49,000 nucleotides of DNA. Source: Vairimorpha ceranae. Taxonomy: Eukaryota; Microsporidia; Nosematidae. The position numbers were made by a program, and so were the translations under genes. The stretch's first letter is position 1. Every line of letters begins with the position of its first letter. Location of the stretch: positions 1 to 49,000 of the forward strand of contig NW_020169326.1 of the NCBI RefSeq assembly GCF_000988165.1, in the 5' to 3' direction. The notes beneath the pieces are model-generated. The model had not been told where the DNA came from, made no database searches, and saw only the letters and a program-made list of their open reading frames with translations. This document shows, piece by piece, positions 9,488 to 19,490 of the stretch.

Positions 9488-12016
9488 ATGAAAGAAGTTC
9501 TTGATTACAATGTAAAACCTGAACATTACAATTTAAGTGTTGTAATACAAGAGGAATATTTTACAGGGGACGTAAAGATAGACTTAATAGTTTTGAAAAA
9601 TACTAATCAATTTAATTTCAATTCTGATTCTCTCGATTTACTTGAAGTTAAATTGATGGTGAATGATTCAGAAAAAAAGATTTCAATTAATTCAGAAAAT
9701 ACCTTTTGTCTTATAAAAATTGAAGAAGGAGAAATTAGTATAAAAGATAAAGTTTATTTAAGCATTAAATTTAAAGGGTGTTATTCACAAGATATGTGGG
9801 GGTTTTATAAATCAAAATATAATGAAGATGATTTATTTTCTACAGATTTCGAGCCTACTAATGCAAGAAGGGCGTTTCCCTGCTGGGATCAGCCTGATAT
9901 GAAAGCTACCTTCGATATAGCTATCAAACCATTAGAAGGATATAATGCATTGAGTAATTCTAGCTTAAAAGAAATTAAAAATGGTTACTATATTTTTAAT
10001 ACTACACCTAAAATGTCTACTTATATTGTGGCATACATTTCTGGTAAATTGGAAGCTTATGAGACACAAACTAAAAGAGGCGTACCTATACGTGTCTATG
10101 CACACAAGGACGAAAAAGCATGGGGAGAATATTCAGGTAGAGTAGCAGCAGAATGTCTTGATTTTTTTGAAAAATATTTTGGAATAGACTATCCTCTTCC
10201 AAAACTTGATTTTGTTACAATTCCTGCATTTGTTAGTGGTGCAATGGAAAATTGGGGACTAGTCACTTTTAGGAAAACATCATTATTATATGATAAAAAT
10301 ACTAGTAGTCAAAGATCTAAAAAAAGAATAGCAGAGACGGTATGCCATGAATTGGCACATATGTGGTTTGGTAACTTGGTTACCATGAAATGGTGGAATG
10401 ATTTATGGCTTAATGAAGGATTTGCTACATGGGCATCATATCTAGCCATGAATAATATTTCTAAAGAACTTATTGATTGGGATGTATGGCCTGAGTTTAT
10501 TATGGCAGATATTGAATCTGGAATGCGACATGATTGTCTTAAAAATTCTCATCCTATAGCTGTAACAGTTAATAAGCCTTCTGATATAAATCAGATTTTT
10601 GATACCATTTCTTATTCTAAAGGGGCGTCTATGATAAGAATGTTAGAAGGTTATATTGGTGAAGAAGAATTTCAAAAAGGAATTAGAGATTATTTAAATA
10701 AATTTAAATATTCTAATGCATGTACAGAAGATTTATGGTTATCATTTTCTGCAGAATTAAATGTACAAGTTATTATGAATGATTGGATTACAAGACAAGG
10801 ATTTCCCATTCTTAATATTAAAGACACATCAGAATGTACTAAAAGTACTTTGACTTTAGATAGCGATGATCCAACTGATGTTGATCCTAGTGAATACAGT
10901 TTAATTATTGAACAACAAAGATTTTTACTATCTGGTCCAAGCAACAGAGATTTGTGGAAGATTCCAATAAAAATAAGATGGTTCGGTGAAACAGAAAGCA
11001 CTGAAAATATTTTAATGATTGAAAAAAATTTAACTATTCCTAAAAAAAATAAAATTTATAAACTAAATGATGAAGCTTCTGGATTTTATAGGGTGAGATA
11101 TCCACTACAAAATTTGGCAGATTTAATAAAGATAGGCATATCTACTAGCAATAAGTTAAATATTATAAATGACATTTTTGCACTTATATTTTCCAACAAG
11201 ATGCTAGCAATTGATGGTATTGTTTTAAGCGAGTTATTTTCTAGAGAAACCAATGCTGAGATTTTAGGATCAATACTTTCTAATTTGGGAAAAATACGCA
11301 GCATTTTTGCCGATGAGAAAAATGTAGTAAAACATATTAATGAAGTGATTTGGGACATTACAGGAGAGAGAGCAAAGAGTATTGATTTACATTGTCAAGA
11401 TATTAAATGTGAAAATGTGATTGCTAACAGTTTACTTCTTTCGTATGGATTATCTACAGGGGATAAAGATCTAAAAAAGAAGTTATCTGATGCATATGAC
11501 TTGTATAAACAAGGCAAATATATTAATCCTGAGTACATAAGGTCTATATTTGCTTCAGTGGCCGACACAAAATTTGAAGATTTGTGGAAACTAGCTAAAG
11601 AATCCAAATTACCTGATGAGAGAATAATGGCACTATCATCTTTAGCTTATATTTATAAAGATAGTGCATTAAAAAATATGATATCAATGTATAAAGAGAT
11701 TGAACCCCATAACAGTATATATTTCTTCCTCTATCTTCCTTGCAATTTAATGCATAGAACTTTTATTATTAATTATATTCTTGATAATTTTGATGACATA
11801 AGAAGTTATATGAAAAATGATAGATTATTTCAGTACGTAATTGAAGATGTACTGGGTGTTGTTTCATACAGTCAGTTAGGCGATAAAACGATAAATCTTT
11901 TATTAACAAAAAAGAATGGCGATATAACAATGGCTATTAATAAAACAATTGAAAAAATTAAACACAACCAAGAGTTTAGAGATCATAATTCAGATTTAGT
12001 TTCAGAAAGAGAATAA
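9488..12016 (+). CDS. M1-family zinc aminopeptidase (puromycin-sensitive/Ape2 type)
   Basis: An 842-residue protein removing N-terminal amino acids from peptides, probably cytosolic since no signal peptide is seen. The full M1 signature set is present: the exopeptidase motif GAMENWG at residues 251-257, zinc ligands in HELAH (287-291) and E310 in WLNEG, and the transition-state tyrosine as Y376 in ISYSKGAS. Upstream, PTNARRAFPCWDQP (about 123-136) is a typical conserved block of the N-terminal domain. The C-terminal 350 residues form the helical ERAP1-like domain expected for eukaryotic members. Length is close to yeast Ape2/Aap1 without its extension. No break or missing catalytic residue is seen. 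Substrate preference (Ala, Glu or broad) cannot be told from the motifs. Confidence 0.95.
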   Translation: MKEVLDYNVKPEHYNLSVVIQEEYFTGDVKIDLIVLKNTNQFNFNSDSLDLLEVKLMVNDSEKKISINSENTFCLIKIEEGEISIKDKVYLSIKFKGCYSQDMWGFYKSKYNEDDLFSTDFEPTNARRAFPCWDQPDMKATFDIAIKPLEGYNALSNSSLKEIKNGYYIFNTTPKMSTYIVAYISGKLEAYETQTKRGVPIRVYAHKDEKAWGEYSGRVAAECLDFFEKYFGIDYPLPKLDFVTIPAFVSGAMENWGLVTFRKTSLLYDKNTSSQRSKKRIAETVCHELAHMWFGNLVTMKWWNDLWLNEGFATWASYLAMNNISKELIDWDVWPEFIMADIESGMRHDCLKNSHPIAVTVNKPSDINQIFDTISYSKGASMIRMLEGYIGEEEFQKGIRDYLNKFKYSNACTEDLWLSFSAELNVQVIMNDWITRQGFPILNIKDTSECTKSTLTLDSDDPTDVDPSEYSLIIEQQRFLLSGPSNRDLWKIPIKIRWFGETESTENILMIEKNLTIPKKNKIYKLNDEASGFYRVRYPLQNLADLIKIGISTSNKLNIINDIFALIFSNKMLAIDGIVLSELFSRETNAEILGSILSNLGKIRSIFADEKNVVKHINEVIWDITGERAKSIDLHCQDIKCENVIANSLLLSYGLSTGDKDLKKKLSDAYDLYKQGKYINPEYIRSIFASVADTKFEDLWKLAKESKLPDERIMALSSLAYIYKDSALKNMISMYKEIEPHNSIYFFLYLPCNLMHRTFIINYILDNFDDIRSYMKNDRLFQYVIEDVLGVVSYSQLGDKTINLLLTKKNGDITMAINKTIEKIKHNQEFRDHNSDLVSERE

Positions 12017-12420
12017 ATTTTTAAAGTTTTTTTTTATTAACGTTTATTAACTTATATATTTTACTATTAATTTTGTCTAATTACAATATAAAATTATTAT
12101 TCAAAAGTTTATTTGTGTCCTTGTTTTACAGTAAGTTTTAAAAGTAATATTTTTATTATGAAACAATTTAGCTGTTTTCTTTTTTAGTTAGGAAATTAAG
12201 ATTCATTACCATTTATTAGATTTAAAGACACCAACTTCATTTTAAGTATTTATATTATTTACTATAAAAATATAATGATTAAGTCATGTTAATAATACAT
12301 ACAGTGTTTATTATATACATTGTTAATTTTTAGATTAAAACTCTTTATAGTACTAAATTAAAGGAGTGTTATTTATTATTGGTCACTTTAAAATATATAC
12401 ATTACTTACTTTTAATAAGG
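12017..12420. other. Intergenic spacer between aminopeptidase and Sel1-repeat genes
   Basis: Four hundred bases of AT-rich DNA with no gene. GGAGTG at 12363-12368 is the only G-rich spot before the next start; no CCC motif is evident. Confidence 0.5.
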
Positions 12421-13578
12421 ATGTATGGCACTGACATTACATGTGAGAAAAAATTTCAAGAACGATTTTATAGATTAAAAGAACACCCTAATACGGATGA
12501 AACTTTTCTATTAATAAAGGATTATGTTGTAAGTGTAGAAACAAATGTAATGAATCAGAGTATTATTTTTAGTAACAGTAATCCTTTAAATGTCGATAAA
12601 AGCACGAGATTATTTATACGTGAATTTAATGCATATTGTTTAGAGTTTTTAGTCAGAATGGCGTCAGCACTGGCTGATAAAAAAACATCAAGTAAAGCGC
12701 ATGTATATTTGGGACTTACCTATGAACTGGGATTGTTTGGAATCACCAAAAATCCAAAAAATTCATTTAACTATTATATTGTGTCAGCCAAACAAAACAA
12801 TAAATTTGGTACTTACAGGCTGGCACAGGCGTATGAAAAACAGAAAAGAACTAAAGACGGGTATACAAAAGCCTTGTATTTTTACAGGTGTGCAGCAAAA
12901 TTGGGGTGTATATATGGGATGCATACATATGGATCAATATTACTCAGAGGGGATTTGAACTCTAATAAAGAATTTGATACTGGCCTTTTTTATTTAAAAC
13001 TAGCTAGTCGAAAAGCTAATACATCGTATCCTTACCCATTTTATGATTTAGGGCAGGTATACGAATCAAGTAACAGTTGTAGTGATATTGATGCAGATGA
13101 TGATTATGCTTTTAAGATGTACGAAAGAGGGTGCAATTTAGGCTGTCCTAATTCGTTATATAGATTAGGAAAATGTTTTGAACTTGGACAGCTGTTTAAA
13201 ACTCCTAATATGAAAATTGCTATAGAATATTATAAAAGAGCAGCGGATAAAGGTCATATGGATGCACAATATTTAATGTCCAAATTTTTCTTTACAGGCC
13301 TTGATGGTGTATTATCTGTCAATTATAATCAATCATTTACATATGCATTACTAGCTGCTGCAAGGGGTCATCCCGAAGGGGCGTATTCGGCGGGTGAATT
13401 TTTCGAGAAAGGGTATGGAATGAAAAAGAATCCTTTACTAGCTTTATGGTGGTACACAATTTCTTCCTCTCTTGGTTATAAAAATGCGGAAACACGAATG
13501 AATAAGCTTAGAAATAGTGTCAATATTGATAATATAGGGCCTTCACGCCAGTACAAATCTTTATGTGGTTTCTGTTAG
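12421..13578 (+). CDS. Sel1-like repeat protein, probable chitin synthase activator (Skt5/Chs4 type)
   Basis: A 385-residue protein from the first ATG (the frame is open a little further upstream without ATG). From about residue 95 to the end it is a chain of Sel1-like repeats of 35-40 residues, seen as recurring blocks of the type AHVYLGLTYE, YDLGQVYE, SLYRLGKCFE, AIEYYKRAADKGHMDAQYL and AYSAGEFFEKGYG. The order and the C-terminal LALWWYTISSSLGYKNAETR resemble fungal Skt5/Chs4, which recruits and activates chitin synthase. Microsporidia need chitin for the endospore wall, so this role is plausible but inferred. Sel1 proteins also act in ER-associated degradation (Hrd3), but this one lacks a signal peptide and transmembrane segment. 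A C-terminal CGFC is seen; whether it is prenylated is unclear. Confidence 0.8.
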   Translation: MYGTDITCEKKFQERFYRLKEHPNTDETFLLIKDYVVSVETNVMNQSIIFSNSNPLNVDKSTRLFIREFNAYCLEFLVRMASALADKKTSSKAHVYLGLTYELGLFGITKNPKNSFNYYIVSAKQNNKFGTYRLAQAYEKQKRTKDGYTKALYFYRCAAKLGCIYGMHTYGSILLRGDLNSNKEFDTGLFYLKLASRKANTSYPYPFYDLGQVYESSNSCSDIDADDDYAFKMYERGCNLGCPNSLYRLGKCFELGQLFKTPNMKIAIEYYKRAADKGHMDAQYLMSKFFFTGLDGVLSVNYNQSFTYALLAAARGHPEGAYSAGEFFEKGYGMKKNPLLALWWYTISSSLGYKNAETRMNKLRNSVNIDNIGPSRQYKSLCGFC

Positions 13579-13881
13579 AATTTAATAAAATATTTTTTAA
13601 TATAATTAGTAATATTTTTTTTAAAAAAGATATTGTTATTGTGGTATTATTTACCACCTGTCATTTATTTTGGCATAAATATTTATTTAAATCCATCGGA
13701 ATTACAGAAAATAATCAAATAAATTTTCAGTGGTTGTAATACTAAAGTTATGTATTTCAAATATATTTTTATTAAAAATAAATTAATATATGTTTAGATA
13801 CAACATTATTTATTATAATTTACATGCTTATTGGGAGTATAGAACAATTTAATCAAAATTACTAGCTAATTTATTTATATT
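13579..13881. other. Convergent 3' spacer
   Basis: Three hundred AT-rich bases between two convergent genes. A 20-bp string at 13701-13720 (ATTACAGAAAATAATCAAAT) is identical to 7531-7550, just upstream of the decayed gene at 7576. Confidence 0.5.
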
Positions 13882-14259
13882 TTATAAAAAAATATCATAT
13901 ATCAAAACATAATCATCATTTTTGTATTTTCTCAATACAAAAGCAAAATTTATATTATATTCACTAGTTTTCAAAATATTATATACATTCTCTACAGAAT
14001 CATTAAGGTGAGCAAAATATTTATATTTTAAATATAAATGTATCCGTTGATATAATTTTGTTTTCAAAATTTTATTTACTTCATGTACGACATCATTCAA
14101 ATTGGAATTAACTTCTATCTTCAATATATCTTTGGTGGCATCTATGCAATCAGTCATTGTATAAACTATTCTGTATTTTTTATTTTGTATATCCAGGTAA
14201 GCTGTTTTTTTTATTTCTTCTCGGGAATCAGGAGGAAGATTGGGAAATTTATGTGGCAT
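13882..14259 (-). CDS. Small conserved-looking protein, possibly ubiquitin-like (ATG8/ATG12-type fold not excluded)
   Basis: A 125-residue protein with ATG at 14259 and a CCC-type motif five bases upstream, the arrangement seen at real genes here. It has no signal peptide or membrane segment. Residues 25-125 alternate short beta-like and helical stretches: KKYRIVYTM, DILKIEVNS, a helix NDVVHEVNKILK, IHLYLKYKYFAHL, an acidic turn with NVYNILK, then YVLIYDIFL. That layout is compatible with a ubiquitin-like protein of the ATG12/ATG8 class. There is no C-terminal glycine, which those proteins need for conjugation, so the assignment is only a suggestion. The gene is convergent with the Sel1-repeat gene. 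Confidence 0.65.
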   Translation of the reverse strand: MPHKFPNLPPDSREEIKKTAYLDIQNKKYRIVYTMTDCIDATKDILKIEVNSNLNDVVHEVNKILKTKLYQRIHLYLKYKYFAHLNDSVENVYNILKTSEYNINFAFVLRKYKNDDYVLIYDIFL

Positions 14260-14263
14260 ATAA

Positions 14264-14266
14264 GGG
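14264..14266 (-). promoter_or_regulatory. CCC motif upstream of the 125-residue gene
   Basis: The minus strand reads T-run, GCCCTTAT, ATG. It is the same start-proximal element as at the aminopeptidase and NTE1 genes and the best evidence that this short frame is a real gene. Confidence 0.5.
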
Positions 14267-15162
14267 CAAAAAATTAAATTTAAGCTTTTAAAAAAATATA
14301 ATAAAAAAATATTATTAATATTACAAAGCAGCTATATATCACTGATTTTAAATAAAAATATGATTGGTCAATTTTAGTATTTATTAATTTTTGAAATAAG
14401 CCTATGTTTTCGGATAATCATCTTTTACATAACAACAAATACTACAAAGAACTTTATTACTTCCACACATATTTTTTTTAAAAAATTAACTTAAAATGTC
14501 ATAAATGTCTGACACAACAAAATTATAAAACTTATTGCTCTTAACATTTATTTTTAAGGGTAAAATTTTAAAATTAATTTATAACTTTTTTATTTGTAAA
14601 AGTTGCAAATTTAGGTTTTACAAAATAAAGTCAAACTTTTGATCACAAGAACTCTTTAACACTTACATGTATACAAATTTATTTTGTTTTTTTTTCAATA
14701 ATAGTTTAAAAAATAGTGTCACTAATAAATACTTTTTGTTAAAAATAACATTCAAAAGGTTTTTATTTTTTAAATCATAATGAAACTGAATTTTGTTCTT
14801 AACCTGTTGTATTTATCAGTATTTTACTATTCCATTTTTAAGTTATTTACTTATTAAAGATCATGGGACTTGTTAAAGTAAAAAATTAAATTTAATTTCT
14901 CAATCTAAATTCTACTGCTAGACTGACATTGAAATTTTAATGTAGGGCATTTTATATTTAGAAATAATAATTAATCAAAATTTTAAATCCTCTTATACAA
15001 ATTTAAGAAGTTAATATTTTTTAGTTTTAAAAATTTATGATTATACAAAGATTTAATGGATAGACAAAGATTTTTGATATTTAACATTGTATTTTTATTG
15101 CTAAAGCGTTAATATTTCTTGTATAAAAATACTTTTGAAAATTTAAAGAAAAAAATAATTTA
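14267..15162. other. AT-rich intergenic region, no feature recognised
   Basis: About 900 bases with no open frame of note and no obvious repeat. Confidence 0.5.
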
Positions 15163-15432
15163 TTAATGTGATAACAATATATCTTGTTGGCTTTCTGATA
15201 ATTGATATGGTTCGTAAAGGGGAATATTAGGATTATGAAAATTGCTATGAGTTATAGGTCTTAAAAGTTCTTTTCTTGTCCTTTCATCTATCTCCCTAGA
15301 TTTCATATATTCTTTCACAATAGGAAAAGGTACATCATCTTTCTCTGAAGCTTTAATTTTATCCAAAACACTTATTTTTTTTAATATTCGTGCATATGAA
15401 CTAGTTAAAAATAAAATTAATAAAAATTTCAT
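15163..15432 (-). CDS. Small secreted protein, unknown
   Basis: From the ATG at 15432 the product has 89 residues and begins with a clear signal peptide (MKFLLILFLTSSYA), so this start is preferred over the in-frame ATG at 15450, which would place six polar residues in front. The mature part (about 75 residues) is charged, lacks cysteine, and contains VPFPIVKEYMKSREIDERTR and a proline/tyrosine-rich stretch IPLYEPYQL. It lies head-to-head with the secreted coiled-coil gene at 15858, sharing a 425-bp upstream region. Such pairs may be co-expressed during spore formation, but this is inference. No family is recognised. Confidence 0.6.
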   Translation of the reverse strand: MKFLLILFLTSSYARILKKISVLDKIKASEKDDVPFPIVKEYMKSREIDERTRKELLRPITHSNFHNPNIPLYEPYQLSESQQDILLSH

Positions 15433-15857
15433 AACATTATTTCTATACAATTTTTCTTATGTAAATGTTTCAGAGTATTTGAAACTAAAAAATAAATTAG
15501 AAATTTACTTATTTATAAAAAGAATAATGAATATATGTCAATATTTCTCAAAAATATTTCTGATATTTTTGACATATAAAAATATAAAAATTCTAAATTA
15601 TAAAACCAATGTTTTGCTCTAATTTTAATTAAAAATATATTATAAACAAATACTTTTTTTTTAATTATGATTTATACAACTTAAAAAGTTCTATAAATAT
15701 ACATTAAAATCTATAATTTTAACTATATATAACTTTCAATTTATTCATGTAGAATGATAGATTCATCAATAATATCATTTTATTTTTACAAACAATGTTT
15801 TGTTTGAATCTGAAACAATAAATATTTTAGTAAAAAATAAATAATACTAAAAATTTA
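15433..15857. promoter_or_regulatory. Shared divergent upstream region of two secreted-protein genes
   Basis: This 425-bp spacer separates two divergent genes that both start with signal peptides. It is AT-rich and has no CCC motif next to either ATG. A bidirectional promoter is an inference from the layout. Confidence 0.4.
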
Positions 15858-16874
15858 ATGAAAATTTATTTGTATACTTTATTCTTCCTATTTAGATTGT
15901 ACATAAAATGTACAAGTGTACAAGGAAGTCATTTATTACACGATACAGATGGCACATTTTCTAGTGGTCAAGGAGGACACGCAGTGGGACATTCATTGGG
16001 TGATACAGGTATAAAAGCTATGGTAATAACTGAAGATGTCTTACATAAAGGCGATGGTAAAGCATATACATCTATACCAGCTCTATCTAATGCACTACAG
16101 ACAGGTACTGCAAAAAGTGTTGATCAACAAATTGTCGAGATGCAAGTGGGTGCACTTGAATCTGAAAAAGAAAGCCTTAGTGCAAAGCACGAAGCATCAG
16201 TTTTGAAAGAAAAATTAAAACGATTAGAAGCTAAAGAAAAACGAGCAAAGGCTGATCTGCTAGCAAAACAAAAAGCCGAAATTGACGTAATTTTACACTC
16301 ACCAAAAGAGGAATTAGTAAAAGATATAATGCCTATAATTGCAGTCACCCCGCACTCACTTGGTTTTGTTGAACATGACAAACTTGAATTACAGAGATTA
16401 AATGACCTTCGTTTGGCCGCACTAAATGAAGGCGAAATGCAAAAAAGAAATGCGCTTTTACATGAGCGACCTGACAGCGAGAGTCCAATAGATAATTTGG
16501 CAAGTGATCCTTCACTTATACAAAAATTTTATGAAAATGCGCCAGTAAATAAAAAGTCAGCAGTTGTTGATCCAACTAAAGGAAAGTTTTCTATTATAAA
16601 TGATAGTAGCAGATATACAGAAGGATGGGATGGACATAACCGAACAGGGCCGTCTGAACTTAACGATCACAATGCATTGCATTCAAATTACAACACATCT
16701 ACAGATTCAGGTAAAGAAAATGGTGCTTCTCTTGATCATCCCGATGGCGGTCATGCATATTCTAATAAATCAGATACTCAGCCTGAAATTCCGCCTTCTA
16801 CTTCTGAAACTAGTGGATTATCAAGATTAAGGCAGCTTTTAAATTCGGGGTCTAGGTACGGCAGTTGGTTTTAA
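15858..16874 (+). CDS. Secreted coiled-coil protein, polar tube protein 3-like candidate
   Basis: A 338-residue protein. Residues 1-20 form a signal peptide whose region carries the only cysteine (C19), so the mature protein has none. Next comes a Gly/His/Asp-rich stretch (HDTDGTFSSGQGGHAVGHSL), then a charged heptad-like coiled coil of Lys, Glu and Ala (about residues 90-150), a middle part with LQRLNDLRLAALNE, and a Ser/Asn/Pro-rich tail ending in GSRYGSWF. A large, acidic/basic, cysteine-free secreted protein is the profile of microsporidian polar tube protein 3, though that protein is usually over 1000 residues. This may be a short homologue, a paralogue or another spore-wall protein. Codon use is normal for the window. 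No CCC motif is visible; the ATG directly precedes the signal peptide. Confidence 0.7.
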   Translation: MKIYLYTLFFLFRLYIKCTSVQGSHLLHDTDGTFSSGQGGHAVGHSLGDTGIKAMVITEDVLHKGDGKAYTSIPALSNALQTGTAKSVDQQIVEMQVGALESEKESLSAKHEASVLKEKLKRLEAKEKRAKADLLAKQKAEIDVILHSPKEELVKDIMPIIAVTPHSLGFVEHDKLELQRLNDLRLAALNEGEMQKRNALLHERPDSESPIDNLASDPSLIQKFYENAPVNKKSAVVDPTKGKFSIINDSSRYTEGWDGHNRTGPSELNDHNALHSNYNTSTDSGKENGASLDHPDGGHAYSNKSDTQPEIPPSTSETSGLSRLRQLLNSGSRYGSWF

Positions 16875-17367
16875 TTTACAAATAAAATAAATATCTTACC
16901 TTAACAATTTTCCAAGACATGTCTTTTTGTTATTGTTATTCAAATTTAAAATGAATAATGTAAAAATTTTTATATAAATGAAATATAATTTTTTCTTTAT
17001 ATTGATCTTATAAAAATTTTTTATTTTTGTACAAAAAATTTTAAATTATTTTCTTAATTCTTTTAAACGTAAATAGAAAATTTTACAAAACAAAATATGT
17101 TAATTAGGAGAATTTTCTTAGATTGTATTTTTTTATTTAGCAAAAAAAAATTGCACAAAATGCGCGTTATCTACACATGTAAATTACCATTTTTATGTTA
17201 TAATGTCCTTGATAGATATTTTTGTTTTTACTAATTTCAAAAAGTTGACAGCTTATATTTTTTTTTGTAATTTCAGCTACGAGTCCTTTTAAATAAAGGA
17301 GAATAAGTTCTAAATTTATAATAAGAAATGATTTAAATATAACAGAAATTTTAACCCCTAATTAGAA
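16875..17367. other. AT-rich spacer upstream of the ABC transporter
   Basis: No gene seen. CCCC at 17355-17358, ten bases before the ATG, is the likely start-proximal element of the next gene. Confidence 0.45.
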
Positions 17368-19086
17368 ATGTTAAAAAAGCAGATATTGGCAGAAAATTTT
17401 GTAAACGAACTTGTTTTTAAGTATTTTTTACAAAATCCTTTGTTTAAGATTTTTATTGTTCCAATATTTGTGTTAATATATCTTTCTGCTTCCTGCCATA
17501 GCTATATAATTGAAGCTGTTACTGCATTGGAATGTTATATGATTAGTGATATAAAGAGTAACTATCCTGGAAAACTTATTTTATTATATTTGTTATTCAC
17601 TGTATCGCATTATCTCCTGACATTTTTTAGTGACTGTCTTTTCGCAATCTACTTACAAAGCACCGTCGTGTCATCTTTTAAAATCCATGTTAAAGAATAT
17701 TTGGTGTTACACTACGAAGACTTTCATTCCATTGGATCTGGTAAAATACATACGGTTATTGAAAGAAGAACCAGAGGAATTATTGATTTTATAGAATTAC
17801 TTATTATGAATGCTTATTTTAATTCTACTATTTTATTTGTTATTTATAACAGAATGTATCTGACACTTGGCAAAGAGTTAGTATTTTTTAATATTGGTGT
17901 TCTTGTAGCGTATTTATCTTTCTGTTATTTTACTTCTTTTATTATCAAAAGAAGTAGAGAAGCTGCTAATAACGACTGGAATGAATGTTCTAATAGGATT
18001 TATGGTATACTTAATAATTACGATGTAATTAAATCATATAACAATGATTCTTTAGAAATATGTAAACTCAATGAAAAGGGTGCTAGTGTAGAAATGTCTT
18101 ACTTTTATTATGATACTGTTTGTAATATAACAAGATTTGCACAGGTTCTTCTTACAATCCTACCCAATAGTATTGTTATTTATATGGTATTAACAGGGCG
18201 TGGATTTTTATCATTAGCTACATTTGGTCAATTAGCATTATATCATAAACAGGTTATGAGTCTTAAATCTAGTATGGAAAGTTTTGGTAAGCAATTGTTA
18301 AGATTTACTCAAACTTATACTGATGTCACTGATAGTTATCTTGTAGGAAAGCATTTAGATAACACTAATCAAGGAAAAGAAATTCAATCTTTTACTGATA
18401 AGATTGAATTTAAACAGTTCTCATTATATATGAAAGATCGTTTATTAATTAAAAATTTTAATTTTGTTATTAATAAAGGTGATAAAGTAGCAATAGTTGG
18501 TAAAAATGGTAGCGGAAAAAGTTCTCTTATTAAGACACTACTTAGATTTTACGAATATGAAGGCGAAGTTTTGATAGATGGCAGAGATATGCGTGACATT
18601 ACTGTTGTCTCCCAGAGAAATCTTATTTCTTACATACCACAAAATCCTTATATTATTGAAGGGACAGTTTTAGATAATTTAAAATATTCTAATAAGAGTA
18701 TTACAAATAAAGAAATAAAAAATATTTGTTTGGATTATAATTCACATGATATTTTTGCAAAATTACAGGATGGATATGCAACTAACGTGGGGGAAAGTGG
18801 TAAGTTCCTTTCCGGCGGACAAAAACAGCAGCTTAGTTTTATGAGAGGTGTTATAAAAAACGCAGATATATTTTTAGTCGATGAACCAACAGCAAATTTA
18901 GATAAATTGGCTGAAAAAGACTTAATAGAAAAAGTTTTTACTAAATTGAATGATAAAACTGTCTTATTTATTATTCATAATTTTGACTATTTGGGAAGTT
19001 TTGACAAAATTATTGGATTTTGCAATCAAGAAGTTCGTGTTTATGAAAAATATGAGGATTTTTTAACTGATATTCAACTTTATTAA
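17368..19086 (+). CDS. ABC half-transporter, ABCB/Atm1-like
   Basis: A 572-residue half-transporter with an N-terminal membrane domain (about residues 25-300, five to six hydrophobic segments) and a C-terminal ATPase domain. Motifs are complete: Walker A GKNGSGKS at 378-385, Q-loop glutamine Q425 in YIPQNP, signature LSGGQ at 481-485, Walker B IFLVDE with catalytic E506, D-loop NLD at 510-512, and switch histidine H537. The arrangement and the VAIVGKNGSGKS form fit the Atm1/ABCB7 group, which exports a sulfur compound needed for cytosolic Fe-S proteins. Microsporidia carry several Atm1-like paralogues, and only some are mitosomal. The first 15 residues are not strongly presequence-like, so location is open. 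A homodimer is expected. Confidence 0.9.
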   Translation: MLKKQILAENFVNELVFKYFLQNPLFKIFIVPIFVLIYLSASCHSYIIEAVTALECYMISDIKSNYPGKLILLYLLFTVSHYLLTFFSDCLFAIYLQSTVVSSFKIHVKEYLVLHYEDFHSIGSGKIHTVIERRTRGIIDFIELLIMNAYFNSTILFVIYNRMYLTLGKELVFFNIGVLVAYLSFCYFTSFIIKRSREAANNDWNECSNRIYGILNNYDVIKSYNNDSLEICKLNEKGASVEMSYFYYDTVCNITRFAQVLLTILPNSIVIYMVLTGRGFLSLATFGQLALYHKQVMSLKSSMESFGKQLLRFTQTYTDVTDSYLVGKHLDNTNQGKEIQSFTDKIEFKQFSLYMKDRLLIKNFNFVINKGDKVAIVGKNGSGKSSLIKTLLRFYEYEGEVLIDGRDMRDITVVSQRNLISYIPQNPYIIEGTVLDNLKYSNKSITNKEIKNICLDYNSHDIFAKLQDGYATNVGESGKFLSGGQKQQLSFMRGVIKNADIFLVDEPTANLDKLAEKDLIEKVFTKLNDKTVLFIIHNFDYLGSFDKIIGFCNQEVRVYEKYEDFLTDIQLY

Positions 19087-19288
19087 AAAATAATTTTATT
19101 AATTAATATTTGTTATTTCTGGAATAAAAAAGTGTTGTTTTGCTTTAAATAGCTTATTTTTTATACTAGCATTACAAATTGAAAATTGTTAGGTTTATAT
19201 TGTAGACCAAAAAACAAGTCATCATAATTTTAAATAAAAGTTTTTAATATTGTATTAAAAAAATTGTGTCTTATTGTGTTATTTTACT

Positions 19289-19490
19289 AGATGACAATAC
19301 TCTAGAAATTACCTTTTTTTTAATATCAATGTAATAAAAATAAATAAATGAAATTTTATATTAAAAAATATTTTTAATAACAAATTATTCTTTTAGATGA
19401 CAGTAAACTACAAATTAATTTTTTTTATATTATCGTAATTAAAAATAAATTAATGAAATTTTATATTAAAAAATATTTTAGATGTCAAAA
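19289..19490 (+). repeat. Imperfect tandem duplication, unit about 85-106 bp
   Basis: A unit beginning AGATGACA at 19289 recurs at 19395, and its first bases (AGATG) appear again at 19480. Both full units share a 27-bp identical stretch containing AAATTTTATATTAAAAAATA. The first unit has about 20 extra bases at its end. Confidence 0.6.
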
